Below, piece by piece: positions 55,511 to 64,000 of a stretch of DNA of 64,000 nt. The position numbers and the translations under genes are program-made. Where the stretch lies: assembly GCF_002250655.1 (NCBI RefSeq), contig NZ_NOZR01000014.1:1-64000 (forward strand), written 5' to 3'. The stretch comes from Mycolicibacterium sphagni. GTDB taxonomy: Bacteria; Actinomycetota; Actinomycetes; Mycobacteriales; Mycobacteriaceae. The first letter of the stretch is position 1, and each line of letters begins with the position of its first letter. The notes beneath the pieces are model-generated. The model ran no database searches. It saw only the letters and a program-made list of their open reading frames with translations, and was not told the origin of the DNA.

Positions 55511-56401
55511 CTACTTACTGATGTTGCCGCAGACGATGGGCTGGAAGTAGAGGGTGGGCTGCCCGTTTTGTTCGATCTGGCTGGCCGATCCGAGGTGAAC
55601 GTTGATGTACCAGCCCGAGACCGGTGGAGCTTGATCGACGTTCTGGATGAGGGTGTTCGCTGCAGCGCTACCATTCGGCGAGGCCAGCAGATCGGTGAGT
55701 GGATATTTGACGGCACCCTGAGAGTCGCACGAGCCGAGATGGATATGTACTGCGTGGCCGCTGCCGGGGACGAGACCGCTCACGGTGGCGGACACGGACA
55801 ATGTTTTCTTCGCCGGATCGTAGGTCAGCGTCGCCGAACCCTGTGGATGCTGGCCGGGCTGTGGCAGCGGCGCCATAGTCAGTGTCGTCGACGCGGCAGG
55901 GGTGATGTCGGCACACGAGATGGGCGTGTATCCAAGTGAATCTGGGCTGCCGAGTTGGTCGGCCGGAGCCAGATGGATGTTGAGTAGCGTGCCAGCGGCA
56001 AGCCCGGACGCGGAGGGTTGCGAGCTGACGACGGTGGTGTGGATCGCTCCAACGTTGTCGGCGGTCACATCGGGAAATGGCACCAAGACGTTCCCCTGAG
56101 CTTCGCAGCTGCCCTGATGGATGTGCATCGCGTGACTGCTGCCCGGGGTAAACCCGGACATCTGCAGCTTGGCGGTGACGTTCTTGGTCTGCGGGTCCCA
56201 GCTCAGTGACACCGTGCCGGACGGCTGGCTGGTGAGCGACACGCTGATCGGCGGCCCGGCAGCCACCGCGGAGGCGGGTGCAGTCGAGGTCGAGGTCGAG
56301 GATGGGGTGGAACTGGAGCTGCAGGAGGCGACGGTCGCGGTGGCAGTGGTGACCACAGCGATGACCCGTACCGATTTCGACACCCATGTGATGGCTTTCA
56401 T
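55511..56401 (-). CDS. Lipoprotein with two CHRD-like domains
   Basis: A 296-residue lipoprotein with lipobox TVASC (Cys27) and a Ser/Thr-rich linker. Two repeats follow, each with an HAxHIHxGSC motif (about 91-100 and 217-226) and a later Cys (SCADI, IVCGN), so one disulfide per repeat is likely. The His motif recalls CHRD domains and, distantly, CuZn superoxide dismutase; the usual SOD metal set is not complete. The ATG at 56401 has GGGAGCAGGG upstream, replacing a longer reading to 56587. Confidence 0.8.
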   Translation of the reverse strand: MKAITWVSKSVRVIAVVTTATATVASCSSSSTPSSTSTSTAPASAVAAGPPISVSLTSQPSGTVSLSWDPQTKNVTAKLQMSGFTPGSSHAMHIHQGSCEAQGNVLVPFPDVTADNVGAIHTTVVSSQPSASGLAAGTLLNIHLAPADQLGSPDSLGYTPISCADITPAASTTLTMAPLPQPGQHPQGSATLTYDPAKKTLSVSATVSGLVPGSGHAVHIHLGSCDSQGAVKYPLTDLLASPNGSAAANTLIQNVDQAPPVSGWYINVHLGSASQIEQNGQPTLYFQPIVCGNISK

Positions 56402-56826
56402 GACCCTGCTCCCATGTTGGACTGGCGCCGCCGAGGGGAAGGATGGTGTCCATTGTTCGAGCGTGCGCTCAGAAGTGCTATCCAGCAACATGTTTCGCTT
56501 ACTGATTCCGGTTTGGGATCGTCGGTAAATGGGGGAATGAGGGAAGTGCGCATGATGCCTCGACCGCGGCGGGTGGAACATCGGCATGTGCGGCTCGAGC
56601 GAAAGCTCCTCGAATTCGGCGGCGGACGGCCAAACTCGTTCCGGACTGGCTGTAAGGACTCAGCAACAGGGAACGCTACGCCGTTATGAAGCCGCCCGCT
56701 AGATCTTCCAGCCGATGCGAACAGGCAGGAAGGGGCGAGATGTCCCCAAGGGCTAACTAAAAACGCACGACATAATTGGCCGTTACCGTGCATGCGCGTT
56801 CCCGGTACCCAACTGTGCCGGCAGCG
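56402..56826. other. Intergenic region with a degenerate palindrome
   Basis: The 425 nt between the divergent lipoprotein and universal stress genes hold no convincing gene. GGGGCGAGATGTCCCC at 56732-56747 is palindromic in its ends and has a half-match to the DosR box. The promoter of the stress gene is at 56827. Confidence 0.5.
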
Positions 56827-56832
56827 CATACT
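56827..56832 (+). promoter_or_regulatory. Candidate -10 element (CATACT), leaderless start
   Basis: CATACT is 6 nt before the ATG at 56839. It supports that ATG over an in-frame start at 56776. Confidence 0.45.
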
Positions 56833-56838
56833 GAGCAC

Positions 56839-57414
56839 ATGACCCTTACTGGACAATCAAATTCGGAGTCGCTGCCTGTTACCGAAGGGCCCCATGAGAG
56901 CGGACGGCTCGTGGTCGGCGTCGATGCTTCGCAGGGGTCGTTGGAGGCGCTCCTGTGGGCATTCGGAGATGCCAGGGCCCGCCAGATCCCCATCCATGCA
57001 ATCCTTGCTTGGCAGTATCACCCACCGTGGGTCGATCCGGGAATGGGCAGCATGTTCCCGTTGGGGTATCAGCCAGAAGGCGGCGTACCCGAGGACGCGT
57101 TCGCGAAAACGTCTACCGCTGTGGACAATCTGCTGGACGCAGCCATCCGTAGAGCCACCGCAGCCGACCCGGACAGCGCGACCGATCCTGTCGCGATCAC
57201 GCAGGAGACGGTGGAAGGACACCCCGCGCAAGTGCTGCTCGAAAGTGTTGGCACATGCGACATCATGGTGGTCGGCTCACATGGACACGGGGGCTTCGTC
57301 GGGGCGGTACTCGGTTCTATCAGCCAACATGTGGTGTCCCATGCCCGGTGTCCGGTCGTCGTCGTCCCCGCCCCCAGCGGTCAACGAAGAACTGAGCGGT
57401 CGCGCGAGTGCTGA
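56839..57414 (+). CDS. Universal stress protein
   Basis: A 191-residue single USP domain. The N-terminal VVGVDASQGSLEALLWAF and C-terminal ATP-binding VVGSHGHGGFVGAVLGSISQHV match the nucleotide-binding USP type (G-2x-G-9x-G-S/T). Many mycobacterial USPs are induced by hypoxia and dormancy signals. The extra loop with WQYHPPWVDPGMGSMFPLG is typical of mycobacterial USPs. It precedes the glycan genes by 124 nt. Confidence 0.9.
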   Translation: MTLTGQSNSESLPVTEGPHESGRLVVGVDASQGSLEALLWAFGDARARQIPIHAILAWQYHPPWVDPGMGSMFPLGYQPEGGVPEDAFAKTSTAVDNLLDAAIRRATAADPDSATDPVAITQETVEGHPAQVLLESVGTCDIMVVGSHGHGGFVGAVLGSISQHVVSHARCPVVVVPAPSGQRRTERSREC

Positions 57415-57538
57415 CTCGCCCCGCGCGGCTCGGTGCGATGATCCGCCGCGGTTCGACGGCTCGGATCCGTGTACATACGTTGGCGCGGCCTTGGCGCCCG
57501 CGAAGCCTGAAGGCATCCACATTCCATATCGGCGCCCG

Positions 57539-58567
57539 GTGACCGGTCCGATACGAATCGCCGTGCTCGCGCCCATCGCGTGGCGCACACCGCCCCGGCA
57601 CTACGGGCCTTGGGAACAGTTCGCGTCGTTGCTCACCGAGGGACTGGTGGCCGCTGGGCATCATGTAACGCTTTTTGCCACCCAAGATTCCATCACGACG
57701 GCCAACCTGCACGCGGTCGTGCCATGCGGCTGGTCGGAGGATGCGACGATCGACGCGAAAGTCGCCGAGTGCTTGCATATCGCGTCGGTGTTCGAACGTG
57801 CTGGTGAGTTCGACATCATCCACAACGGTTTCGACTTCTTGCCACTCACCTACAGCGACCTAGTCTCGACTCCGGTCGTTACCACGATCCACGGGTTTTC
57901 ATCCGAACGGATCGTTCCCGTCTACGAGCGCTACGACAGGACAACCGCTTACGTGTCGATCAGCGACACTGATCGACACCCGGATCTGCAGTACGCCGCC
58001 ACCATTCACCACGGGATCGACATCGACGGGTTCGCGGTCCATCCTGACCCCGGCGACCATCTGTTGTTCTTCGGACGGATCCACCCCGATAAAGGCACCG
58101 CGCATGCAATCGAGGTCGCGCGCAGGTGTGGTCGCCGGCTCGTCATCGCCGGGATCATCCAGGATGCAAACTACTTTCGTACCGAAGTCGAGCCACACGT
58201 CGACGGTGAGCAGGTGCGCTATGTCGGCGCCGTTGACGCCGCTATGCGTGCCGAGGTACTCGGTGGTGCGCACGCGCTGCTGCACTTGATCGATTTCGAC
58301 GAGCCCTTCGGTTACAGCGTCGTAGAGGCGATGGCCTGTGGTACACCCGTCATCGCCTACGCGAGAGGGTCGATGCAAGAGCTCATCGAGCACGGTGTGA
58401 CCGGCTTTCTGGTCGGGGACGTCGAATCAGCGCTCGCCGCAGTCGATTCCGCTGGTGAGCTCAAACGGCACGAGATTGCCTCGCTCGCCGCCGAGCGATT
58501 TTCGGTCAGCTCCATGATCGACAATTACGTCACCGTCTACCGCCAGATCCTCGGCAATCGGAGATGA
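57539..58567 (+). CDS. GT4-family glycosyltransferase
   Basis: A 342-residue GT-B glycosyltransferase. The N-terminal domain begins IRIAVLAPIAWRTPPRHYGPWE, the C-terminal domain has FFGRIHPDKGTAHAIEVA and the GT4 E-x7-E motif in DEPFGYSVVEAMACGTPVIA (catalytic and nucleotide-sugar-binding). The donor is not predictable. A GTG at 57539 is chosen; a longer in-frame reading overlaps the stress gene and is spurious. It overlaps the GH13 gene by 4 nt. Confidence 0.87.
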   Translation: MTGPIRIAVLAPIAWRTPPRHYGPWEQFASLLTEGLVAAGHHVTLFATQDSITTANLHAVVPCGWSEDATIDAKVAECLHIASVFERAGEFDIIHNGFDFLPLTYSDLVSTPVVTTIHGFSSERIVPVYERYDRTTAYVSISDTDRHPDLQYAATIHHGIDIDGFAVHPDPGDHLLFFGRIHPDKGTAHAIEVARRCGRRLVIAGIIQDANYFRTEVEPHVDGEQVRYVGAVDAAMRAEVLGGAHALLHLIDFDEPFGYSVVEAMACGTPVIAYARGSMQELIEHGVTGFLVGDVESALAAVDSAGELKRHEIASLAAERFSVSSMIDNYVTVYRQILGNRR

Positions 58568-60258
58568 CGCCGCAGGACGCTACGTGGTGGAAGTCTGCCG
58601 TCGTCTACCAGATCTATCCGCGCAGCTTCGCCGATTCGAATGGCGACGGGTTCGGCGACCTGGGTGGCATCATCGAGCGGCTCGGCTATCTACAGGCGCT
58701 GGGGGTTGATGTCATCTGGTTGTCACCGATCTACCCTTCACCTCAGGCCGACAACGGCTATGACGTCAGCGACTACCGCGACATCGACCCACTGTTCGGC
58801 ACGCTTGCTGAATTCGATGTGCTCCTAGCAGAAATCCACGAACGCGGGATGAAGCTGGTGATGGACCTTGTGGTCAATCACACTTCCGACGAGCACCCGT
58901 GGTTCATCGAGTCACGCTCGTCTCGGCATAATCCGAAGAGGGACTGGTACATCTGGCGCGACTCTCGTGCGGCTGCCGAACCCAACAACTGGGGCTCGTT
59001 CTTCTCCGGACCGGCGTGGACGTGGGATCAGGTGACCGGGCAGTACTACCTGCACCTGTTCGACCGTAAGCAACCGGACTTGAACTGGGAGAATCCTGCG
59101 GTACGAAAGGCCATGCAGGACATCATGGTTTGGTGGCTCGACCGTGGCGTCGACGGCTTCCGAATGGATGTCGTCAATTTCATCTCCAAAGCCCGGGGGC
59201 TTCCAGACGCGCCCACGATCCCGGGGCATCAGTTCGTTATCGCCGTGGACGAGTTCGTCGACGGGCCGCACGTGCACGAGTACCTGGCCGAGACGACTCG
59301 CGAGGTGTTCGGGAGCCGCGACGGACAGTTCATCACGGTGGGGGAGATGCCGGGGGTAACTCCTGATCAAGCACGCTTGTATACCGATCCGGCTCGGGGC
59401 GAGCTCAACATGGTTTTTCAATTCGAGCACGTGTCCGTGGATCAGAGCCCGGCGAACAAGTTCGAGTACCTGGGACTCGACTTGGTTGTCCTCAAGGAAT
59501 CGCTTTACCGATGGCAGGGCGCATTGGCCGACATCGGCTGGAATAGTTTGTATTGGGAAAACCACGACCAGCCTCGCGTCGTTTCCCGGTTCGGCGATGA
59601 CGATCCGGATTACTGGGCCGCCTCGGCGAAAGCGCTGGCAACGATTCTGCACGGCATGCGCGGCACACCGTTCGTCTATCAAGGCGAAGAACTCGGAATG
59701 ACGAACTACCCGTTCAGCAGTGCGCGAGACCATCAGGATCTCGAGGCGGTGAATTACTACACGAGTGTGGTCGAACTGAGCGGCGACGAGATTGCTGCCC
59801 TGGCCGGCTTGGGAGCGATGAGCCGCGACAACGCCCGCACACCGATGCAATGGGGCCCGGGACACAACGCAGGATTCACATCCGGCGAACCGTGGATGCC
59901 GGTCAACCCTAATCACACCTGGCTTAATGCGGAATCACAGTTCACTGCACCAGATTCCGTATTCGCCCATTACCAAGAGCTCATTCGCCTTCGTCATGAA
60001 CTGCCGATCCTCGTGCACGGGGACTTGACGCCGCTGATGGCGGCGGACCCGCAGATCTGGGCGTACAGCAGACGCGCGCCGGAGAGCGCAATCCTGGTGA
60101 TCGCCAACTGCGGTCGCGAGCCCAGAGCCGTCGATGTCGGCGCCGAGTGGATCGGCGCCGGCCTGTTGCTGGGCAACCTCCCCGACACTCCGGGCGCGCT
60201 GACCTCGACGTCCTTACAGTTGGCAGGCTGGGATGCGCGCATCTACGCCGCCGGCTGA
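58564..60258 (+). CDS. GH13 alpha-glucosidase (likely alpha-1,6 type)
   Basis: A 564-residue GH13 enzyme with nucleophile Asp202 (GFRMDVVN), acid/base Glu261 (TVGEMPG) and Asp335 (ENHDQPR), plus the Ca-binding loop DSNGDGFGDL (24-33). Val203 after the nucleophile is the residue linked to alpha-1,6 specificity in isomaltase/oligo-1,6-glucosidases (Thr in maltases). Length fits this subfamily. No signal peptide; it acts in the cytoplasm. Overlaps the GT4 gene (ATGA). Confidence 0.9.
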   Translation: MTPQDATWWKSAVVYQIYPRSFADSNGDGFGDLGGIIERLGYLQALGVDVIWLSPIYPSPQADNGYDVSDYRDIDPLFGTLAEFDVLLAEIHERGMKLVMDLVVNHTSDEHPWFIESRSSRHNPKRDWYIWRDSRAAAEPNNWGSFFSGPAWTWDQVTGQYYLHLFDRKQPDLNWENPAVRKAMQDIMVWWLDRGVDGFRMDVVNFISKARGLPDAPTIPGHQFVIAVDEFVDGPHVHEYLAETTREVFGSRDGQFITVGEMPGVTPDQARLYTDPARGELNMVFQFEHVSVDQSPANKFEYLGLDLVVLKESLYRWQGALADIGWNSLYWENHDQPRVVSRFGDDDPDYWAASAKALATILHGMRGTPFVYQGEELGMTNYPFSSARDHQDLEAVNYYTSVVELSGDEIAALAGLGAMSRDNARTPMQWGPGHNAGFTSGEPWMPVNPNHTWLNAESQFTAPDSVFAHYQELIRLRHELPILVHGDLTPLMAADPQIWAYSRRAPESAILVIANCGREPRAVDVGAEWIGAGLLLGNLPDTPGALTSTSLQLAGWDARIYAAG

Positions 60259-60315
60259 TCAGCGGTTCATTCTCGAGCGGCTCGCGGTCGACCACGACTT
60301 TCACCCGGTATGGGT

Positions 60316-60321
60316 GTAGCG
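60316..60321 (+). promoter_or_regulatory. Possible internal -10 element (TAGCGT)
   Basis: TAGCGT lies in the 175-nt gap between GH13 and the second GT4 gene, so this half of the cluster could be transcribed separately. Confidence 0.3.
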
Positions 60322-60433
60322 TGAGAGGAGTTGGTAACCCCAGCCAGTCTGGATTGGCTCAGCTTCTGACGCTGATCTGCCCGAGCAACCGCTCACGCCG
60401 GACGCACCGTATTACCGCTTAGTCGGGACAATT

Positions 60434-61612
60434 TTGAACTCGTTATCGTTGTTACCGCAGTTGTTTTCTCCCCGTAGAGTGCACCGCTTTTCCCGCATTC
60501 CGAGTTTCGGGATCCTCGGCACCCACCCACCGACACCGTGCGGGATCGCGACGTTCAGCGCTGCGCTCTCCGACGGACTGGAAGCCAAGGGCGCCAGCGT
60601 CACTGTGGTGCGGGTGGCCGACGAGTTTCCTTCTGCGCGAATCAACGTCATCGGTGAACTCGTGAATGGTTCCCCCAAGTCAGTCGCGGCATGCTCGGAA
60701 CTGCTGAACCAGAACGACATTGCAGTCATTCAGCACGAATACGGCATCTACGGTGGGCTGGATGGCGAAGAAGTCGTCCAAATAATGGCCGGTTTGCACG
60801 TCCCGTCGATCGTCATCGCTCATACGGTCCTCAAAGATCCGACGCCGCATCAGCGTTCGGTACTCGAAGCGGTCGCGGAGAGCGCAGACCAAGTGGTGGT
60901 CATGTCTGAGGCGGCCAGGCTCCGACTGGGCCTCAGCTACGCGATCGACCGCAACAAGGTGGTCACCATCCCACATGGCGCGACGGTGCCCCACAGCGCC
61001 ACCCAGAGGCGTCCGAGGCGACCCATCATTTTGACCTGGGGCCTCTTGGGCCCTGGTAAGGGCATCGAGCGGGTGATCGACGCGATGGCGTCGCTCAAGG
61101 ACCTGCCAGGTCAGCCGCGGTATCTGATCGCCGGCCGAACCCACCCGAAGGTGCTCGCCGCCGAGGGCGAGGCGTATCGCGAATCCCTCATAGAGCAAGC
61201 GCGGTGCCTCGGCATCGCCGCCTCGGTGTCTTTCGATCCGGTCTACCGGAGCGCTGCCGATGTGATCGCGCTCGTCCAGTCCGCCGCCGTCGTCGTACTT
61301 CCGTACGACTCCAGGGACCAAGTGACCTCCGGTGTGCTGGTCGACTCCGTCGCAAGCGGACGACCGATCGTCGCCACTGCCTTTCCGCACGCGATCGAAA
61401 TGCTTGGTAGCGGTGCGGGCACCGTTGTCTCTCACGACGATCCCGATGCACTGGTCAGTGCCCTGCGCCGACTGTTGACCGATCCCCGTATCGCAGGCTC
61501 GATGGCCGCGGAATCTCGGGAGCTGGCCCCGACGGTGGCCTGGCCTGTCGTCGCCAATACCTATGTCGCACTGGCCCAACGGCTGGTCGGCGCACGATTG
61601 GCACTGACATGA
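60434..61612 (+). CDS. Second GT4-family glycosyltransferase
   Basis: A 392-residue GT-B enzyme (GILGTHPPTPCGIATF near the N-terminus, LGPGKGIERVIDA and the E-x7-E-like region YDSRDQVTSGVLVDSVASGRPIV). It is closer to mannosyl-transferase-type GT4 proteins than to the first one. The longest reading starts at TTG 60434; GTG 60479 is a good alternative. Coupled to the next gene by ATGA. Confidence 0.85.
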   Translation: MNSLSLLPQLFSPRRVHRFSRIPSFGILGTHPPTPCGIATFSAALSDGLEAKGASVTVVRVADEFPSARINVIGELVNGSPKSVAACSELLNQNDIAVIQHEYGIYGGLDGEEVVQIMAGLHVPSIVIAHTVLKDPTPHQRSVLEAVAESADQVVVMSEAARLRLGLSYAIDRNKVVTIPHGATVPHSATQRRPRRPIILTWGLLGPGKGIERVIDAMASLKDLPGQPRYLIAGRTHPKVLAAEGEAYRESLIEQARCLGIAASVSFDPVYRSAADVIALVQSAAVVVLPYDSRDQVTSGVLVDSVASGRPIVATAFPHAIEMLGSGAGTVVSHDDPDALVSALRRLLTDPRIAGSMAAESRELAPTVAWPVVANTYVALAQRLVGARLALT

Positions 61613-62631
61613 CCGGCACTGTGCCCACGCCGTCGTTCGCTCACCTGTTGCGGATGACGGACCACCAAGCCACATTCGAGCACGCCCTCCTGACCGAACC
61701 CCGTCGCGATCACGGTTACTGCACTGATGACATGGCCAGGGTTCTCGTGGTCACAACCCGCGAGCCTGAGTCGCCCGGCCCCGTGAACGGTCTCGCAGGC
61801 AAGGCCCTGCAGTTCCTCAACGATGCGCAGTCCTATAGCGGCGCCTGCCGCAACCGGATGGACAAAGCAGGACGTTGGCTCGATCAACCTACGGTGGAGG
61901 ATCATTGGGGCCGGTGCATCTGGGGGCTCGGCACCGCCGCCGCCAACAGCGACGTGAGCCTGGTGCGCAAGCTGGCTGTGATTCAGTTCGAGCGCGCCGC
62001 CAAGGCCAGATCGCAGTGGCCGCGGGCCATGGCATTCGCCGCAGTCGGAGCCGCCGAGGTCCTCAGTGTCGAGCCACGTAATGTCTTGGCGCGCAAGCTG
62101 CTGGTCGACTATGCCTGTACCGTCGCCAGAGGCAACGGTGACGCCGACTGGCCATGGCCGGAACCACGACTTACCTATGCGAACGCGATTCTCCCTGAGG
62201 CGATGATCGCGACGGGCGTCGCGCTCGGCGACGCGGGTCTGCGGCAGTGTGGGTTGGATCTGTTGGAGTGGCTGCTCGCCTACGAGACAGCCGACGGCCA
62301 CCTTTCACCTACCCCCGTAGCGGGGCGTGGGCCGGGAGACCCCCGTCCTGCGTTCGACCAGCAGCCGATCGAAGTGTCCACCCTGGCCGACGCCTGTGCG
62401 CGCGCAGCAACCATCGATGCGCGGTCGCTCTGGACCGAGGGGATCCGCTCCGCCGCAGCCTGGTTCGACGGCGCCAATGATGGGGGACAACCAATGTGGG
62501 ATCCGGCGACCGGTGGTGGCTTCGACGGTCTGCATGCAGACGGTGTGAACCTCAACCAAGGCACCGAATCGACACTGGCGGTCATCTCGACCTTGCAGCG
62601 CGCACGCCGCTTCTCGCCTGCTCTGCAATGA
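61609..62631 (+). CDS. (alpha/alpha)6-barrel-like glycan-associated protein
   Basis: A 340-residue helical protein with repeated W/H/G patterns (YCTDDMARVLV, DHWGRCIWGLG, WPWPEPRLTYANA, GHLSPTPV, GTESTLAV) as in six-hairpin glycosidases. Acidic residues in DDMAR and EPRL may be catalytic. Genes of this kind are found next to GT4 and GH130 genes in other bacteria; activity is not established here. ATGA couplings join it to both neighbours. Confidence 0.7.
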   Translation: MTGTVPTPSFAHLLRMTDHQATFEHALLTEPRRDHGYCTDDMARVLVVTTREPESPGPVNGLAGKALQFLNDAQSYSGACRNRMDKAGRWLDQPTVEDHWGRCIWGLGTAAANSDVSLVRKLAVIQFERAAKARSQWPRAMAFAAVGAAEVLSVEPRNVLARKLLVDYACTVARGNGDADWPWPEPRLTYANAILPEAMIATGVALGDAGLRQCGLDLLEWLLAYETADGHLSPTPVAGRGPGDPRPAFDQQPIEVSTLADACARAATIDARSLWTEGIRSAAAWFDGANDGGQPMWDPATGGGFDGLHADGVNLNQGTESTLAVISTLQRARRFSPALQ

Positions 62632-64000
62632 CGTCTACCCGAACCGACTTCGTCACACGCAGTGCGCAGCGGGTCGCCGCTGACTCGGCGCGGGTGATCA
62701 CTCGGCTCTTCGTCCCAGGCCAGGAGGGTTTCGAGCTGCAGGAGTCTCGAGCGGGGGTTGTGCTCGCGCGCATCCTCGCTCTCGCCGACGACGACGTCCA
62801 ATCGTCCCTGGATGATGTCATGACTCGCTTCGACAGCCGTCACCGTGACCTCGCGGGCACTTTCCGTCGGCACGCCCGCGAACTCGCCGACCGATTGGAT
62901 CCCGACGGCGAGATTTCTGATGCCCGGATGTTGTTGCTTGGTGCGGCATTCACCAACGAGTACGCCATCGAAGGGGCTGCGCTGTGCAACCCCAGTATCG
63001 TGGCCCACCACGATCAAACGGGTATCCCGACGGGAAGCCTGCGATTCGTGCTCAGCGTCAGGGGAATTGGCGAAGGACACCGGTCCTCTATCGGGTTCCG
63101 CACCGGCATCGTCGACGCGACGGGCCGCGCCACGATCGACGACCCGTCCCCCTTCGTCACGACCGGACGCATCGGACCCACGCTCCTCGACAAGGCCATA
63201 TTCCGTGGTGAGCTCGACCGGCACGCGCACGTCGGCGAGGCCACCGACTACGTGCTCAACGCACTCGGTGACCGCTTCACCAGGTCCGACCTCGACGGGC
63301 GGCTCAACGATCTGAGTGCCAACCTCAACACGCGCGGCCACGCGCAGGACGCGATCGCCTTGATACGGAGCATCGCCGGACGCTCTTACTCCATCGAATT
63401 CAGCGACCAAGTACCACTTTCCGAGCGCGTCCTGTGGCCTGCGATGGCGGCCGAGCAGGCCGGCATCGAGGACGCACGCTTCGTTCGTTTCGTCGAGGCC
63501 GACAGCTCGGTGACCTACTACGCCACCTACACGGCCTACGACGGATCCCACATCAGTCAACAGCTACTGGAGACCAAGGACTTCCAGAGCTTCACCTCGT
63601 CGCCGCTGGTCGGGCGTGCCGCGGCAAACAAGGGACTGGCGTTGTTTCCCCGCCGGATCCGCGGGAAGTACGTCGCGATGTCACGATCCGACCGCGAGAC
63701 CAACACCGTGGCCTTCGCCGATCACCTGTCGGTCTGGCCGAATGCATCGCCCTGCCAGCAGCCGACCGAGGTGTGGGAGGCCTTGCAGCTCGGAAATTGC
63801 GGCCCGCCAATCGAAACCGACGCGGGGTGGCTGGTGCTGACTCACGGGGTCGGGCCGATGCGGACTTACAGCATCGGGGCGATACTGCTCGACCTCGACG
63901 ACCCAACCCGGGTGATCGGTCGGCTGCGACGGCCGCTCCTGACCCCCACGCCCGACGAGCAGAACGGCTACGTCCCCAACGTCGTCTACTCGTGCGGCGC
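62628..64000 (+). CDS. GH130-family glycoside phosphorylase (truncated by window end)
   Basis: At least 457 residues, running off the window. The C-terminal part seen has the GH130 beta-propeller signatures RIRGKYVAMSRSD, HGVGPMRTYSIGAILLDLDDP and TPDEQNGYVPNVVYSCG. GH130 enzymes phosphorolyse beta-mannosides (mannosylglucose, mannooligosaccharides) to mannose-1-phosphate. The first ~250 residues form an extra N-terminal part. Coupled to the previous gene by ATGA. Confidence 0.85.
   Translation, partial: MTSTRTDFVTRSAQRVAADSARVITRLFVPGQEGFELQESRAGVVLARILALADDDVQSSLDDVMTRFDSRHRDLAGTFRRHARELADRLDPDGEISDARMLLLGAAFTNEYAIEGAALCNPSIVAHHDQTGIPTGSLRFVLSVRGIGEGHRSSIGFRTGIVDATGRATIDDPSPFVTTGRIGPTLLDKAIFRGELDRHAHVGEATDYVLNALGDRFTRSDLDGRLNDLSANLNTRGHAQDAIALIRSIAGRSYSIEFSDQVPLSERVLWPAMAAEQAGIEDARFVRFVEADSSVTYYATYTAYDGSHISQQLLETKDFQSFTSSPLVGRAAANKGLALFPRRIRGKYVAMSRSDRETNTVAFADHLSVWPNASPCQQPTEVWEALQLGNCGPPIETDAGWLVLTHGVGPMRTYSIGAILLDLDDPTRVIGRLRRPLLTPTPDEQNGYVPNVVYSCG

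Noticed and set aside
56894..57538. Upstream extension of the first GT4 gene through the stress gene
   Set aside because: It reads the USP gene out of frame; the GT4 N-terminus IRIAVLAPIAW begins just after GTG 57539.
62280..63560. 426-residue minus-strand frame opposite the GH130 gene
   Set aside because: The plus strand has clear GH130 signatures and ATGA coupling; the antisense frame has none.

Overview
The window is a high-GC actinobacterial chromosome segment, almost certainly from a fast-growing Mycobacterium (Mycolicibacterium). The left third follows the Rv1691-Rv1713 order of M. tuberculosis: TPR protein, glycerol-3-phosphate phosphatase, small protein, tlyA, nadK, recN, steA, steB/mctB, pyrG, Nudix hydrolase, xerD, parA, scpA, scpB, rluB, cmk, der. 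The first ~70 bases are the 3' end of a 5S rRNA followed by a perfect terminator hairpin. A ribosomal operon just before the Rv1691 homologue matches the known position of rrnB (downstream of tyrS) in fast growers; slow growers lack this operon.

Region 1 (1-18.9 kb) is the housekeeping block. Genes overlap by 4-19 nt in long translationally coupled runs (chromosome segregation: xerD, parA, scpAB; ribosome and nucleotide metabolism: tlyA, nadK, pyrG, rluB, cmk, der). It ends with a small secreted protein, a nitroreductase, a TauE-type permease and tRNA-Pro(GGG).

Region 2 (19-32.5 kb) is regulatory and cell-surface: a cyclase/ATPase/TPR signalling protein, a transmembrane Ser/Thr kinase, a Tat-exported sulfatase, a decayed thioredoxin-reductase-like gene, an OmpR-type two-component system, an acetyltransferase and several small hypothetical proteins.

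Region 3 (32.5-50.4 kb) is accessory metabolism: short-chain and aldo-keto reductases, VOC and metallo-beta-lactamase-fold proteins, proline iminopeptidase, a secreted triple-repeat protein, a KAS III-sulfotransferase pair, two paralogous DapB-like dehydrogenases around a TetR regulator with a visible operator, and an SDR/substrate-binding-protein/flavin monooxygenase operon.

Region 4 (50.4-64 kb) looks like a stress and carbohydrate island. It holds two ANTAR proteins, a slipin-led operon chained by start/stop overlaps (several tiny ORFs, histidine phosphatase, PPK2), a duplicated-domain lipoprotein, a universal stress protein, and a glycan cluster: GT4, GH13, GT4, (alpha/alpha)6-type protein, GH130 phosphorylase (cut by the window end). 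The glycan cluster with its stress-gene neighbours is my best candidate for an undescribed system. A recurring feature across the window is a TANNNT-like -10 element 6-7 nt before ATG/GTG, the signature of leaderless mycobacterial transcripts; it also resolves several start codons.
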